DNA from: Bacteriovoracaceae bacterium UBA6261
GTDB lineage: Bacteria > Bdellovibrionota > Bacteriovoracia > Bacteriovoracales > Bacteriovoracaceae
DNA length: 64,000 nt
Direction of reading: 5' to 3'
NCBI GenBank assembly: GCA_002440825.1
Contig: DJVH01000080.1
Location: forward strand, 25,847 to 89,846
Shown: positions 34,710-43,868 of the stretch, one piece after another
Layout: every line of letters starts with the position of its first letter
Numbering within the stretch: position 1 is the first letter of the stretch
The notes under the pieces: generated by a model
Told to the model about the DNA's origin: nothing
The model's input: only the letters and a program-made list of their open reading frames with translations
The model's database searches: none
Made by a program: the position numbers and the translations under genes

Positions 34710-37379
34710 CTACTTCAGGTTTCTAAGAACGTACTGAAGAATCCCACCGTTTTTCATATAGTGTAATTCATCAAGTGTATCCACTCTTGAAGTAAGAGTT
34801 GTTCTCGCTTCTTTTCCAGAAGCATAGTGGATCACAAGTTCATATTTAAGACCTGGCTTAAACTCTCCTTGCGGAATGAGATCAAGAGTCTCAGTTCCAT
34901 CAAGACCTAGAGTTTTTCTGTCAACACCTGGTTCGAAAACAAGTGGAAGAACGCCCATACCGATCAGGTTCGATCTGTGAATACGCTCGAAAGATTCGGC
35001 CACAACGGCCTTCACACCTTGAAGGTATGTTCCTTTCGCTGCCCAGTCACGAGAAGATCCCGTTCCGTATTCTTTACCAGCGATAACAACAAGAGGCGTT
35101 TTATCTGCAATGTACTTCATGGCCGCATCGTAAATCGACATCACTTCACCGGATGGAATGTATTTTGTCACTCCCCCTTCAGTTCCTGGCGCCACTTCGT
35201 TTTTAATTCTGATGTTCGCAAATGTTCCTCTCATCATGACTTCGTGGTTACCACGACGTGATCCATATGAGTTGAAGTCTTCCGGCTTCACACCTTTTTC
35301 CATCAGGTATGTTCCTGCTGGAGACGTTTTCTTAATTGAACCAGCTGGAGAAATGTGGTCAGTTGTGATTGAATCACCGAAAAGAGCAAGGATGCTTGCT
35401 TTCTTCAAAGACACACCTTGTTCATATGATTTTTGATCGTTGATGTTTTCGAAGAACGTTGGATTTCTGATGTAAGTTGAATCTGGTTCCCAAGAGAAAA
35501 ATTCACCTTCAGTGACTTTAATCGCCTGCCAGTGTTTATCGCCTTCGAATACGTTAGAGTAACGCTTCTTGAACATTTCACTTGTGAGTTTGCTCATAAG
35601 AACAGCGTTGATTTCTTCATGAGTCGGCCAGATGTCTTTCAGGTAAACATCTTTTCCGTTTGTCCCTTTTCCAATTGGATCTTTTGAGATGTTGACGTTG
35701 ATGTTTCCGGCAAGAGCATAAGCAATAACCAGCGGAGGTGAAGCCAGGTAATTTGCTTTAACGTCTGGATTGATACGGCCTTCAAAGTTTCTGTTACCAG
35801 AAAGAACTGAAGTTACAACCAGGTTGTTAGCGTTTACTGATTTAGAAATATTTTCCGGCAATGGTCCAGAGTTACCGATACAAGACATACATCCGTATCC
35901 AGTCAGCGTGAATCCTAGTTCATCAAGAGATTGTTGAAGACCAGATTCAACCAGGTAATCTGTGACAACTTTAGATCCAGGAGAAAGAGCCGTTTTTACC
36001 CATGGCTGAGATTTAAGGCCAAGAGCTCTCGCCTTTTTCGCTACTAGACCAGCAGCAATCATAACAGATGGGTTAGAAGTGTTTGTACATGAAGTGATAG
36101 TCGCGATTGCTACAGCTCCATGCTTAAGTTTGAAGTCTGCACCATCAACAGCGTATTCATTGTTAACTGCATCTGGAGAAACTTTGAAAGCTCCAACGAG
36201 CTCTTTTCCAAAAGCATCAGCAGCAGCTGTCAGTTCGATTCTGTCTTGCGGACGTTTTGGTCCTGAAAGACATGGAACAACTGAACCAAGATCAAGTTCA
36301 AGAGTTGAAGTAAACACAGGATCAGCGTCGCCGGCAGCTAGCCACAGGCCTTGCTCTTTTGCGTAAGCTTCAACCAGGGCCACTTGCTCAGGAGTTCTTC
36401 CAGAGAATTTTAAATAATCGATTGTCTTTTCATCTACCGGGAAGAAACCACAAGTCGCTCCGTATTCTGGGGCCATGTTCGCAATTGTCGCTCTGTCAGC
36501 AAGTGAAAGAGCTTTTACACCCGGGCCGTAGAATTCAACGAACTTTTCTACTACTCCGTGCTTTCTCAGCATTTGGGTGACAGTAAGAACGATATCTGTA
36601 GCCGTGATGCCTTCTTTAATTGTTCCTGTTAATTTGAAACCAACAACTTCTGGAACAGTCATAGTGACTGACTGACCAAGCATCGCTGCTTCAGCTTCGA
36701 TACCGCCAACACCCCAACCAAGAACTGAAAGACCGTTGATCATTGTTGTGTGTGAGTCTGTCCCGACACAAGTATCAGGGTAAGCGACAGTTTCACCGTT
36801 TTCAGTTTTTGTCCAAACACCTTGAGCTAGATACTCGAGGTTAACCTGGTGACAAATACCAGTTCCAGGAGGAACGACGCGGAAATTTTTAAACGCTTTT
36901 TGTCCCCATTTAAGGAATGTGTAGCGCTCTTTGTTTCTTTCGTATTCAACAGAAACGTTTTTTTCAAATGAGTCTTGTTGACCGAAGAAATCCACGGCAA
37001 CCGAGTGATCGATAACTAGATCAACTGGAATAAGCGGATTGATCTTTTTTGGATCGCCACCAATTTTTTTCATTGCTTCTCTCATCGCCGCTAAATCAAC
37101 AACAGCTGGTACACCAGTGAAGTCTTGCATAAGAACGCGAGCTGGATAGTAAGCAATTTCTCTGTCTGATTTTTGAGTCTTTACCCATTCGTTGATCGCT
37201 TTTGCATCGTCGAAAGTAACATCTCTTCCGTTTTCGTGACGAAGAAGGTTTTCAAGTAAAACCTTGAGAGACTTTGGAAGGCGATCAATGTCAGCGAGAC
37301 CAAGATTCTTCGCTTCTTTCAAGCTGTAGTAAGTGTAGTCTTTTGAACCAACTTTCAGTGTCTTTTTTGTTTTGCTCAC
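34710..37379 (-). CDS. acnA: Aconitate hydratase A
   Basis: Isomerises citrate to isocitrate with a 4Fe-4S cluster; 889 residues, the normal AcnA length. Cluster ligands are the Cys in ATITSCTNTSNPSVM and the pair in GYGCMSCIGNSG. Other signs are VCTD-like DTCVGTDSHTTMINGLSVLG, and the C-terminal swivel domain with KEYGTGSSRDWAAKGTYLQG. The start is a GTG at 37379 behind AAAGGAG. A TATAAT box lies upstream and a LysR-type gene diverges, so local control is likely. It catalyses the step after the citrate synthase at the start of the window. Confidence 0.97.
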   Translation of the reverse strand: MSKTKKTLKVGSKDYTYYSLKEAKNLGLADIDRLPKSLKVLLENLLRHENGRDVTFDDAKAINEWVKTQKSDREIAYYPARVLMQDFTGVPAVVDLAAMREAMKKIGGDPKKINPLIPVDLVIDHSVAVDFFGQQDSFEKNVSVEYERNKERYTFLKWGQKAFKNFRVVPPGTGICHQVNLEYLAQGVWTKTENGETVAYPDTCVGTDSHTTMINGLSVLGWGVGGIEAEAAMLGQSVTMTVPEVVGFKLTGTIKEGITATDIVLTVTQMLRKHGVVEKFVEFYGPGVKALSLADRATIANMAPEYGATCGFFPVDEKTIDYLKFSGRTPEQVALVEAYAKEQGLWLAAGDADPVFTSTLELDLGSVVPCLSGPKRPQDRIELTAAADAFGKELVGAFKVSPDAVNNEYAVDGADFKLKHGAVAIATITSCTNTSNPSVMIAAGLVAKKARALGLKSQPWVKTALSPGSKVVTDYLVESGLQQSLDELGFTLTGYGCMSCIGNSGPLPENISKSVNANNLVVTSVLSGNRNFEGRINPDVKANYLASPPLVIAYALAGNINVNISKDPIGKGTNGKDVYLKDIWPTHEEINAVLMSKLTSEMFKKRYSNVFEGDKHWQAIKVTEGEFFSWEPDSTYIRNPTFFENINDQKSYEQGVSLKKASILALFGDSITTDHISPAGSIKKTSPAGTYLMEKGVKPEDFNSYGSRRGNHEVMMRGTFANIRIKNEVAPGTEGGVTKYIPSGEVMSIYDAAMKYIADKTPLVVIAGKEYGTGSSRDWAAKGTYLQGVKAVVAESFERIHRSNLIGMGVLPLVFEPGVDRKTLGLDGTETLDLIPQGEFKPGLKYELVIHYASGKEARTTLTSRVDTLDELHYMKNGGILQYVLRNLK

Positions 37380-37421
37380 GGGTGAGACTCCTTTAAAAGA
37401 TTAATGGGGAAAAGTGTACTG

Positions 37422-37427
37422 ATTATA
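37422..37427 (-). promoter_or_regulatory. -10 box of acnA
   Basis: TATAAT on the minus strand (complement of 37422-37427) is a perfect -10 hexamer, about 42 bases before the GTG start. No convincing -35 is seen at 17 bases, consistent with an activated promoter. Confidence 0.5.
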
Positions 37428-37460
37428 AACTGTTTTAACCTCTTTTATTATCGCTTTTTT

Positions 37461-37479
37461 TTCATATTAATAAATTGAA
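37461..37479. promoter_or_regulatory. LysR-type operator (TTCA-N11-TGAA)
   Basis: TTCA at 37461-37464 and TGAA at 37476-37479 are separated by exactly 11 bases, the T-N11-A LysR box with a four-base dyad arm. It lies in the 132-base gap between acnA and the divergent LysR gene, about 35 bases upstream of the acnA -10 box. Confidence 0.6.
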
Positions 37480-37511
37480 TAAATCGAATAAAATATAGTA
37501 GTATTAGGAAT

Positions 37512-38366
37512 ATGTTAGAAGGAATTGAGGCACTAATTGCCTTAGAAAAATACGGCACTGTCAGTGAAGCGGCCATACGCATGCGCTTAACTCAATCCGC
37601 AGTAAGCAAGCGTATTCAAGCGTTACAAGAAGAACTCAAGGTAAAATTAGTTGAGCCTGACGGAAGACGCGTTCGTTTAACCGCGGATGGGTACCAGTTT
37701 CTCAATAAAGCTCGTCCTCTTATCATTGAAATCAAGAACCTGACTCAGAATCTGGACAGAACAAACCTTTCTCACTTTGCTCTCGGATTATCCGATTCTA
37801 TTGCAGGCTCCTTCGGGCCGCATGTTGTCAGTGAAACATTGAAGACGCTTAAAAATCTGGATCTGGATTTTCACGTCCATCGAAGTCTTATGCTTCTGGA
37901 AAATATTTCGCTGGGCAAATATCAGTTAGGAATCTGTACTTTTGATGAAAACCGCAAAGATCTTTACTCTGCGCATTTAATTGATGAACCCTTGGTGCTG
38001 TTGCATTCTGAATTCCGCAATCGACCAAACCGATCACTCCCTTTGATTACTATCGAAGAAAATTCCGCCACGTGGAAAAATGCGGGAAGTGATTTGCGAA
38101 GGGATTATCCTCTGTTGTTTCAAAACAATGTCATGTATGTTGAGTCTTTCCTCGCTGTCTATCAAATGACTAAGGTTGGCCTTGGCAATGGAATCATTCC
38201 CCTCGGAATGGCGAGAGAATTTAATTTGAAAAAGGAAAGTTTTAAGAAATTGAGAGTGACCAGAACCATCTCTCTGGTGACCAGAAAGACGATTGCTCAG
38301 ATGGATTTTTTTGATCCATTTTATAAAGAGCTTAAGACTAATATCGAACACTATTTTGAGAGATAA
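37512..38366 (+). CDS. LysR-family transcriptional regulator
   Basis: A 284-residue LysR regulator. The N-terminal winged helix reads LIALEKYGTVSEAAIRMRLT followed by QSAVSKRIQALQEELKVKL; the rest is a two-lobed co-inducer domain. It diverges from acnA with a LysR box between them, so regulation of acnA by a TCA intermediate is a fair guess. It ends in TAATG overlap with the next gene. Confidence 0.9.
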   Translation: MLEGIEALIALEKYGTVSEAAIRMRLTQSAVSKRIQALQEELKVKLVEPDGRRVRLTADGYQFLNKARPLIIEIKNLTQNLDRTNLSHFALGLSDSIAGSFGPHVVSETLKTLKNLDLDFHVHRSLMLLENISLGKYQLGICTFDENRKDLYSAHLIDEPLVLLHSEFRNRPNRSLPLITIEENSATWKNAGSDLRRDYPLLFQNNVMYVESFLAVYQMTKVGLGNGIIPLGMAREFNLKKESFKKLRVTRTISLVTRKTIAQMDFFDPFYKELKTNIEHYFER

Positions 38367-38731
38367 TGAAAAAGTTTGCCCAAAATTTCGCCGGACATTT
38401 TTTTCTTGGCCTCGGTATTATCGGTGCGTTTCTGCCCGTATTGCCGACGACACCTTTCCTTCTTCTCGCTGCCTATTTTTATTCCCGTACAAATCATGAG
38501 CTTCATCAATGGCTCTATAACCACAAAATGTTTGGTCCGCCTCTGCGCGACTGGGATGAAAATAAGGTCATTGGATTAAAAGCGAAGATTGTGGCCACGA
38601 CGGCTATCGCCTTGGTTTTATTCTGGAGAATTCCACGCCTGGAGATTCACTCTCTCATGAAAGGCGTCATCGTTGTTATCCTTACCGGCGTTCTGCTTTT
38701 TATCTGGACGAGACCTTCTCGCAGGATTTAA
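38366..38731 (+). CDS. YbaN family (DUF454) inner-membrane protein
   Basis: A 121-residue protein with about three hydrophobic segments. The family signature GLGIIGAFLPVLPTTPFLLLAAY is split over the first two, followed by LYNHKMFGPPLRDWDE. Function in other bacteria is unknown. It shares one base with the LysR stop (TAATG) and so is co-translated with it. Its 3' end overlaps the convergent 92-residue gene by 32 bases. Confidence 0.88.
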   Translation: MKKFAQNFAGHFFLGLGIIGAFLPVLPTTPFLLLAAYFYSRTNHELHQWLYNHKMFGPPLRDWDENKVIGLKAKIVATTAIALVLFWRIPRLEIHSLMKGVIVVILTGVLLFIWTRPSRRI

Positions 38732-38978
38732 TTTCAAGTCCCATTGGATTGAATTCCACTTTAACAGATTTCTTTTCCGTTAAAGAGTCGCGCAGACACG
38801 GCAAAAATTTTTCCGCCGCTTTATAAACGCCAGCCTGGTTTTTAAAATCGACCAGATAGATTTTTTTAGTCTCATCATAGTTCACTTTTGTCACGATCCA
38901 TTCTTTTGTCATGGCGTGAAGAACAGTGGAACTAAATAGCATCAGGACGAACATGCTGATTTTCATTTTCATACTCAT
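38700..38978 (-). CDS. Small exported protein, 92 residues
   Basis: The last gene of the four-gene minus-strand operon. A signal peptide of about 22 residues (MSMKMKISMFVLMLFSSTVL, then HA) is followed by a small mature domain with two Cys (FLPCLRD and IKSCEKV), likely a disulphide. Three Met codons lie within the first five, so the start may be 38978, 38972 or 38966. It overlaps the end of the upstream gene by 47 bases. No family is recognised; a partner or inhibitor of the upstream exported enzyme is possible. Confidence 0.6.
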   Translation of the reverse strand: MSMKMKISMFVLMLFSSTVLHAMTKEWIVTKVNYDETKKIYLVDFKNQAGVYKAAEKFLPCLRDSLTEKKSVKVEFNPMGLEIKSCEKVSSR

Positions 38979-40626
38979 TTTGATTTGATTTTTTTTCTTT
39001 TAAAGCTTCTGTATATTCTTTCATCGTCTGCACGGCCATGGCCATATTTTGTTCTTCAGAACGAACTTCATCGTTGTCAGGAACGTAAATATCTGAGGAA
39101 GAAAACGCCACTGCAGTTCTTTGAAAATTGGCAGCATTAACAGGGAACGGATAAGGAGTCTGCATCACTCCCCCTTTAACTTTTTTCCCCATACTTTCTA
39201 CCCATCCATCGACAGTGACTGCTTTTTCATTCAGAGAAGGATCGATAACATATTTTTTAATTTCGCCATTTTTAGTTTTGACGTTGATAACAGGGGCTAC
39301 GTGATAGTTCCATTGGACATCTGTTCCTGGAACATAGAGCGAACCTTTTATCCAGACTTTTTCAACAGGAATCCCCATCGCTTCAAAACGTCTCGCCATC
39401 ACATGAGCTCGGGCATAACAGCCGTCGTACTTGTATCCAAACGGAATGTCCGACATGTTTTTGGCCTTTTGGAACAGATCCTGGACTTCTTCTTCCGTGA
39501 TTAATTTTTCGATAGGTTTAGGTTTTGCTTTTTGAAGATAAGCAATGTGCTTTTGGGCATCCTTGGAAAGAATCATTCCGTCATAACGGCAGCCAAGATC
39601 TTTTGATTTTGCCGCATCGACAAAGACAGAAACAACTTGTCCATTGACCAAAGTCAGGTAGTGTCCCAGTTCTGCGTTAATTAATCCTTCCTGAAAAGCG
39701 TCAGCCGTTTTTCTTTCTTCTGCGATCAACTTTGAAACTTCGTTATCGCCGGTGCAAAGCTTTTCAACCTCTTGGCGCATCGGAGAAGTCATGGGGTTGG
39801 TGAAATAATTGAAACTGGTCTTGTTGTTTTCAAATTTACTTGGAATAAACAGATTTTCATCGAGAGCACCAGCTCCCGTGTATCCAGACCTGTCGAATTT
39901 CGGTATATCATAAAGAGGCGGAGCACTTTCTTTTCCAGGCTCGAGGACTTTCATTCCATCATAACGTAGTTCAGTTTGAATTCCTTTCAGATTGAGAAAA
40001 TAAGGACTGGCAAACCCTTCTGACGAAGGAATATAGCCCAGAATTCTTTCGCCCTTTTCACCACGGCAGGCATAAAAATTACATTGAATTTTTATATTGT
40101 ATTCTTTCTCTGATTTAATTTCTTCAGCTGTAAGCGCCCGGTCTTCTCCTCTGACACAATCCAGGTTTTTATCATCAGCAAGGATCTTTAATCTGGGTTT
40201 TGCCGACATTTCTTTTTGGATAAACTTTTGGGATTCATCCAAAAACTGGCGGGCCAGATCATCATCAAGACCTTTTAAATTGTTCATAAGAGCGTTTGCA
40301 GTAACCAGTCGACCGGAAGTGCTTTCCGGAGCTTTAAATGAAGTGATGCCGGTTAAATTCATTTTAGGAATTTCAAAAAGAACCTTGTCTCCTTCAGTAA
40401 CTTTTGAAATCCATTTCATGGCGGGAAAGCCGTCCCCTTCTTTCTGGACTGCCATATAGCCCATGACATTTTTCATGACGAGTATGCGTTTGTTTCCTTC
40501 ATTGCAATGAAAGAGAGAGTCTGATTTCTTTTGGCATTTATAATTCGCGTTTTCGATTTCAACATTGACGTCGGCAAACGCCGAGCCCGCAAATAAAAAG
40601 GAAAATAGCAATAAAGTACTTTTCAT
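38932..40626 (-). CDS. Exported protein with Cys-His-Asp protein-deamidase-like domain
   Basis: A 564-residue exported protein. The signal peptide is MKSTLLLFSFLFAGSAFA; start 40626 (not 40638) gives it and has GGA upstream. Residues about 395-470 hold a transglutaminase-like core in the order of protein-glutaminase/glutamine deamidases: DGCYARAHVMARRFEAMG (Cys403), WNYHVAPVINV (His442) and KYVIDPSLN (Asp462). The N-terminal 380 residues, with several Cys, are unlike any family I know and could be a pro-region. The tail is Asn/Glu-rich. It lies four bases after an S51 peptidase gene. A role in modifying or breaking foreign or own envelope proteins is inferred. Confidence 0.68.
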   Translation of the reverse strand: MKSTLLLFSFLFAGSAFADVNVEIENANYKCQKKSDSLFHCNEGNKRILVMKNVMGYMAVQKEGDGFPAMKWISKVTEGDKVLFEIPKMNLTGITSFKAPESTSGRLVTANALMNNLKGLDDDLARQFLDESQKFIQKEMSAKPRLKILADDKNLDCVRGEDRALTAEEIKSEKEYNIKIQCNFYACRGEKGERILGYIPSSEGFASPYFLNLKGIQTELRYDGMKVLEPGKESAPPLYDIPKFDRSGYTGAGALDENLFIPSKFENNKTSFNYFTNPMTSPMRQEVEKLCTGDNEVSKLIAEERKTADAFQEGLINAELGHYLTLVNGQVVSVFVDAAKSKDLGCRYDGMILSKDAQKHIAYLQKAKPKPIEKLITEEEVQDLFQKAKNMSDIPFGYKYDGCYARAHVMARRFEAMGIPVEKVWIKGSLYVPGTDVQWNYHVAPVINVKTKNGEIKKYVIDPSLNEKAVTVDGWVESMGKKVKGGVMQTPYPFPVNAANFQRTAVAFSSSDIYVPDNDEVRSEEQNMAMAVQTMKEYTEALKEKKSNQNEYENENQHVRPDAI

Positions 40627-40630
40627 AAAA

Positions 40631-41305
40631 TTATCCAAGATAATTAGAGATCGTTAATTTTTTTCCCTGAAAGAACTGATGACTTTTGCCACAAAAAGAA
40701 ATCTGATCATTGTCCACAATGATTCCTCCTCCGTCAGCGCAAGCATACAGAGGAATAGTTGTTTTTTTTGAATGATGAAGGAGCTCGGCATCGTATCGTT
40801 TGGAGTTTTTATAGTGAGGAAAAAATTCAAAATTCACAACTCTCATGGCCGACAAATTTTTCATGTCCCAGGGATTTTCATCGCGGTCGAAATGCGGAAA
40901 GCTGGCAGTATGCACATGCGGAGTAAGAATAATGGCGCCGGCAGAAAGTCCGCAAAGAACTCCTCCGCGTTTCAAGAATTTGGAGAAGTGAGAAAACATT
41001 CCGGCCTTTTTCAGATGCTTTAAAAAGTAGAACGTATTTCCGCCACCTAAAAAAATCAGATCACTTTTCATGGCTTCTTTCAAGACGGTTTTTGTGTAAG
41101 GAATATCGACGCAAAAATGCATGAATTTCTGAACGCCCAGTTTTGAGAATTCCTGAACAAAAAAGCGGAAGTCATCTTCCGCGTCGTAAGAACTGGATGG
41201 AATAAGAGTTAATTTAGGAGATTTGACTCCGGTCAGCTCGAGGGCCCGCTGGTTGAGAAAACGATTATCGTCCTCGTTGCCACCGGAATAGAGAACAATT
41301 TTCAT
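40631..41305 (-). CDS. Peptidase S51 family protein (dipeptidase E-like)
   Basis: A 224-residue cytoplasmic peptidase of the S51 family, whose members cut Asp-X dipeptides or cyanophycin. Visible motifs: DLIFLGGGNTFYFLKHL, the nucleophile elbow GLSAGAI with its Ser, and the His in FFPHY. It starts inside the stop of the SelO-like gene (ATGA) and ends four bases before the exported deamidase-like gene, so translation is coupled on both sides. Dipeptidase E would also have a Glu in the final triad; it cannot be picked with certainty here. Confidence 0.83.
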   Translation of the reverse strand: MKIVLYSGGNEDDNRFLNQRALELTGVKSPKLTLIPSSSYDAEDDFRFFVQEFSKLGVQKFMHFCVDIPYTKTVLKEAMKSDLIFLGGGNTFYFLKHLKKAGMFSHFSKFLKRGGVLCGLSAGAIILTPHVHTASFPHFDRDENPWDMKNLSAMRVVNFEFFPHYKNSKRYDAELLHHSKKTTIPLYACADGGGIIVDNDQISFCGKSHQFFQGKKLTISNYLG

Positions 41306-43161
41306 ATTCCGTCTCTATACTCTCTGACGATCTGGAGCATGCCTTTCACAAGTCGGGACTGCTCTTTTTCAGTTTCAAAGTTAGAAGTTCTTCTCTCTTT
41401 GTCCGGATTGAGATTTTGATACTCAACGAACTCTTTCAGAACGACGGAAATTTCTTCGGCAGAGAGCTTCGGTTTTCTATTCATCACTTTATTGACAATG
41501 GTCGTGATCGAATCGCCAGTCACGCGGTCATATTTGTTAATGACGGAAGATCTCATAGAGACATCAAGAAGAACTTTTTCAGGAGCTTCCTTAAATTTTT
41601 TGGATGCAAGGTTGATCAGTTTTACATAATTCTTCTGGAAACTTCTGATCTTCAGGTCACGTCTCAACGTTCGCTTGAGATCTGTTTTTGTGGCATAACT
41701 TGATTTGATAATATCCAGAAATTCATTCTCTGAAATTTTTTCGTTCAAGCCCCTGTTCAGGTAAAGCTGAGGCAATTCGCGAAGAATATCGCGCATACAG
41801 AAAATGGCATTCCAGTTGATGCCATCCGGAACTTTTTGTGGCCCTTTTACAGATTTGGCCATTTCAAAATAAGTGAAGTCATTGCGGAATTCTTCAATAT
41901 CTTTGCGGTGATTTTCCAGTAAATAGGCAGTGAACTTCGAATTAAAGCCCATCTTCATCAAAATGTTTCGATTTTTATAATCAAAGAAACGTTTTTCAAA
42001 TGATTGAACTGCGTGGTGATTTTTATAATCATCGATCGATCTTTTCTTTTCATTTTTTATGTAGTCGACAATCTGAGCAAACGTCTGAACGATATAACGG
42101 GCCTTCTGCTTTTGCTCTTTAATGGAAGTTGACCATCTTTGAACATCGTCGTAGCGGTATTCATGATGATAAAGACCAAACTGACGAACAGAACCGTAAT
42201 CAATGATTCCACCGTCCATTAAAATATTATCGCCGTCCCAGTCGAGCCAGCAGAAAATGTACTGATCTTCAAAATCCGCGGACATCTGAGCGAAAGTTTC
42301 TACAACTTTATTTAAAAAATAATCGTAGAGAGACTTGGAGTCTGTCGGCGCATTTTTATAAATTTTGTTTTTTACCTGGCGTTCAATATAGTAATCCACC
42401 ATGCGTTTTAAAGTCGGCAGATTGTTTTGTTTTAAATGGTTGAACATGTGCGAAGGTCGCAAGAGATTGTCATGTACGCGCACGTTGATCGCAAGACCTT
42501 TGGCAAATTCAATAATGGCGAGAACTCTCTCTGTTTCCAGTCCATTCTTGGCCAGGACTTCACTGAAAAACAGAGAGCTCAACCCTTCGTCTTTTTCGGA
42601 ATAGCCGCAACCGTAAGAAACAGTGGGATCACCCGTCTGATAAAACTTTTTATTAATATTGCAGGCCGGGCTTAATTTCGTCGCGCCAGTTCCACAACTG
42701 GAAATATCGTATGATTTTCCCTTATGTGTAAGTTGTCCGTTCCAGATGCTTCGTCCATCCCCTGATGTTGTCCCCTTCTTGCACGGATGCTGAAGTTGAA
42801 GATAGCGTGTGGCCATGTAGGTGTTGGGGCGAATCTCTTCTTTAGGAAAATTGAAATTATTCATCATATCGTATTCATTGATGATGACGATACTGAACGT
42901 TTTCAAAATTTCATCTTTTAATTCTTTGGTGAGTTCGTCAGGATGATTTTCAGGAATGAGTCCGATTTCGCGGGCGAGATCAAAATTAAAGAAAGCAACA
43001 TTGCCTCCATGCCGCGTTCGAACCTGATATTCAACAACGGCTTCGGGCACTTGCTTTTTGAGTGGATGGTTTCCATCGATTTCCTGAAACTTCGGAAATC
43101 CCGAATTAACTTTGCTTGTTTCTTTTGATGGTCTGGACTCTTTTAATTTTGTATTTCCCAT
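41302..43161 (-). CDS. Divergent SelO-like pseudokinase (protein AMPylase fold)
   Basis: A 619-residue protein aligning in order with SelO/YdiU, the mitochondrial and bacterial pseudokinase that transfers AMP to proteins. Shared marks: GDGR (134-137), SSLFFSEVLAKNGLETERV (195-213), INVRVHDN with Arg228, the metal/base pair GDN (310-312) and DYG (321-323). The ATP-binding Lys of SelO (LQLKGxG) aligns with Cys156 in ISSCGTG, an unusual change; Lys162 is nearby. About 140 residues longer than E. coli SelO, mostly at the C terminus, which is helical and basic. First gene of the operon with the S51 peptidase and the exported deamidase-like protein. Confidence 0.72.
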   Translation of the reverse strand: MGNTKLKESRPSKETSKVNSGFPKFQEIDGNHPLKKQVPEAVVEYQVRTRHGGNVAFFNFDLAREIGLIPENHPDELTKELKDEILKTFSIVIINEYDMMNNFNFPKEEIRPNTYMATRYLQLQHPCKKGTTSGDGRSIWNGQLTHKGKSYDISSCGTGATKLSPACNINKKFYQTGDPTVSYGCGYSEKDEGLSSLFFSEVLAKNGLETERVLAIIEFAKGLAINVRVHDNLLRPSHMFNHLKQNNLPTLKRMVDYYIERQVKNKIYKNAPTDSKSLYDYFLNKVVETFAQMSADFEDQYIFCWLDWDGDNILMDGGIIDYGSVRQFGLYHHEYRYDDVQRWSTSIKEQKQKARYIVQTFAQIVDYIKNEKKRSIDDYKNHHAVQSFEKRFFDYKNRNILMKMGFNSKFTAYLLENHRKDIEEFRNDFTYFEMAKSVKGPQKVPDGINWNAIFCMRDILRELPQLYLNRGLNEKISENEFLDIIKSSYATKTDLKRTLRRDLKIRSFQKNYVKLINLASKKFKEAPEKVLLDVSMRSSVINKYDRVTGDSITTIVNKVMNRKPKLSAEEISVVLKEFVEYQNLNPDKERRTSNFETEKEQSRLVKGMLQIVREYRDGI

Positions 43162-43232
43162 AAGTCTATTTTCAGATATTCAAACAAAATTAAAATAGGC
43201 AAAACTTTCATAGCAGTTTTTGCCGATGAGTT

Positions 43233-43262
43233 TTGCTGCTTCATGGGTTTTTAGGTTAAAAT
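43233..43262 (+). promoter_or_regulatory. Sigma70-type promoter of the DUF2799-like lipoprotein
   Basis: TTGCTG (43233-43238) and TAAAAT (43257-43262) are separated by 18 bases. The ATG follows 31 bases after the -10 box. Confidence 0.5.
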
Positions 43263-43293
43263 AGGGGCTCACCTTTCTCAATCGGGAACTTAA

Positions 43294-43848
43294 ATGAAGA
43301 CCACTTTCTCTCTAGCCTCTCGCAGTTTATCAGTAATTCTTACTCTTGGACTGACTCTCGCTTTAACTTCCTGTTCGAGCATTTCAAAAGAAGATTGTTC
43401 AAAAGATATGCATGATCTTGGATATGAACAAGGCCGTAAGGGCATGAATAATCTGCTTGAGGACGTCCGAAATACCTGTCTTAGGCAAAATCCTTCCCTC
43501 GATCTGGCAAAATATCAATCCGGTTTTGAAGATGGTTGGGGCGAGTATTGCACCCCATTTAATGGCTACAGAATGGGGGCCAAAGGTGATGTGTACAAAA
43601 GTTACTGTCCTGAAGAAAAAGAGGATCTTTTTCATGTGCGTTTTCTGATTGGAAAAAAAGTATACGAGAAAAATGATCAAGTAAGAGAGTTGCAGGAAAA
43701 AATCATGGATCTTTCCAGTGATCCAAAAGATCTGCAGACTCCAGCGGTCAGGGACGAGCTTAACAATCTTAAAAACGAGATGAAGGATTTAACGAACGAG
43801 ATTCAAAGACTGGAGCAGCAAGGTCTTGCTAATGTTCATTTGAATTAA
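43294..43848 (+). CDS. Lipoprotein, DUF2799-like
   Basis: A 184-residue lipoprotein. The signal ends in the lipobox LTSC (Cys27). The mature part has the DUF2799-style pattern DLGYEQGRKG and YQSGFEDGWGEYCTPFNGYRMGAKGD, with four further Cys, and ends in a long coiled coil (about 125-178) of charged heptads (DELNNLKNEMKDLTNEIQRL). Such proteins sit in the outer membrane; function is unknown. Single gene with its own promoter. Confidence 0.75.
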   Translation: MKTTFSLASRSLSVILTLGLTLALTSCSSISKEDCSKDMHDLGYEQGRKGMNNLLEDVRNTCLRQNPSLDLAKYQSGFEDGWGEYCTPFNGYRMGAKGDVYKSYCPEEKEDLFHVRFLIGKKVYEKNDQVRELQEKIMDLSSDPKDLQTPAVRDELNNLKNEMKDLTNEIQRLEQQGLANVHLN

Positions 43849-43868
43849 AAACGACTAGTTAACTCTCC

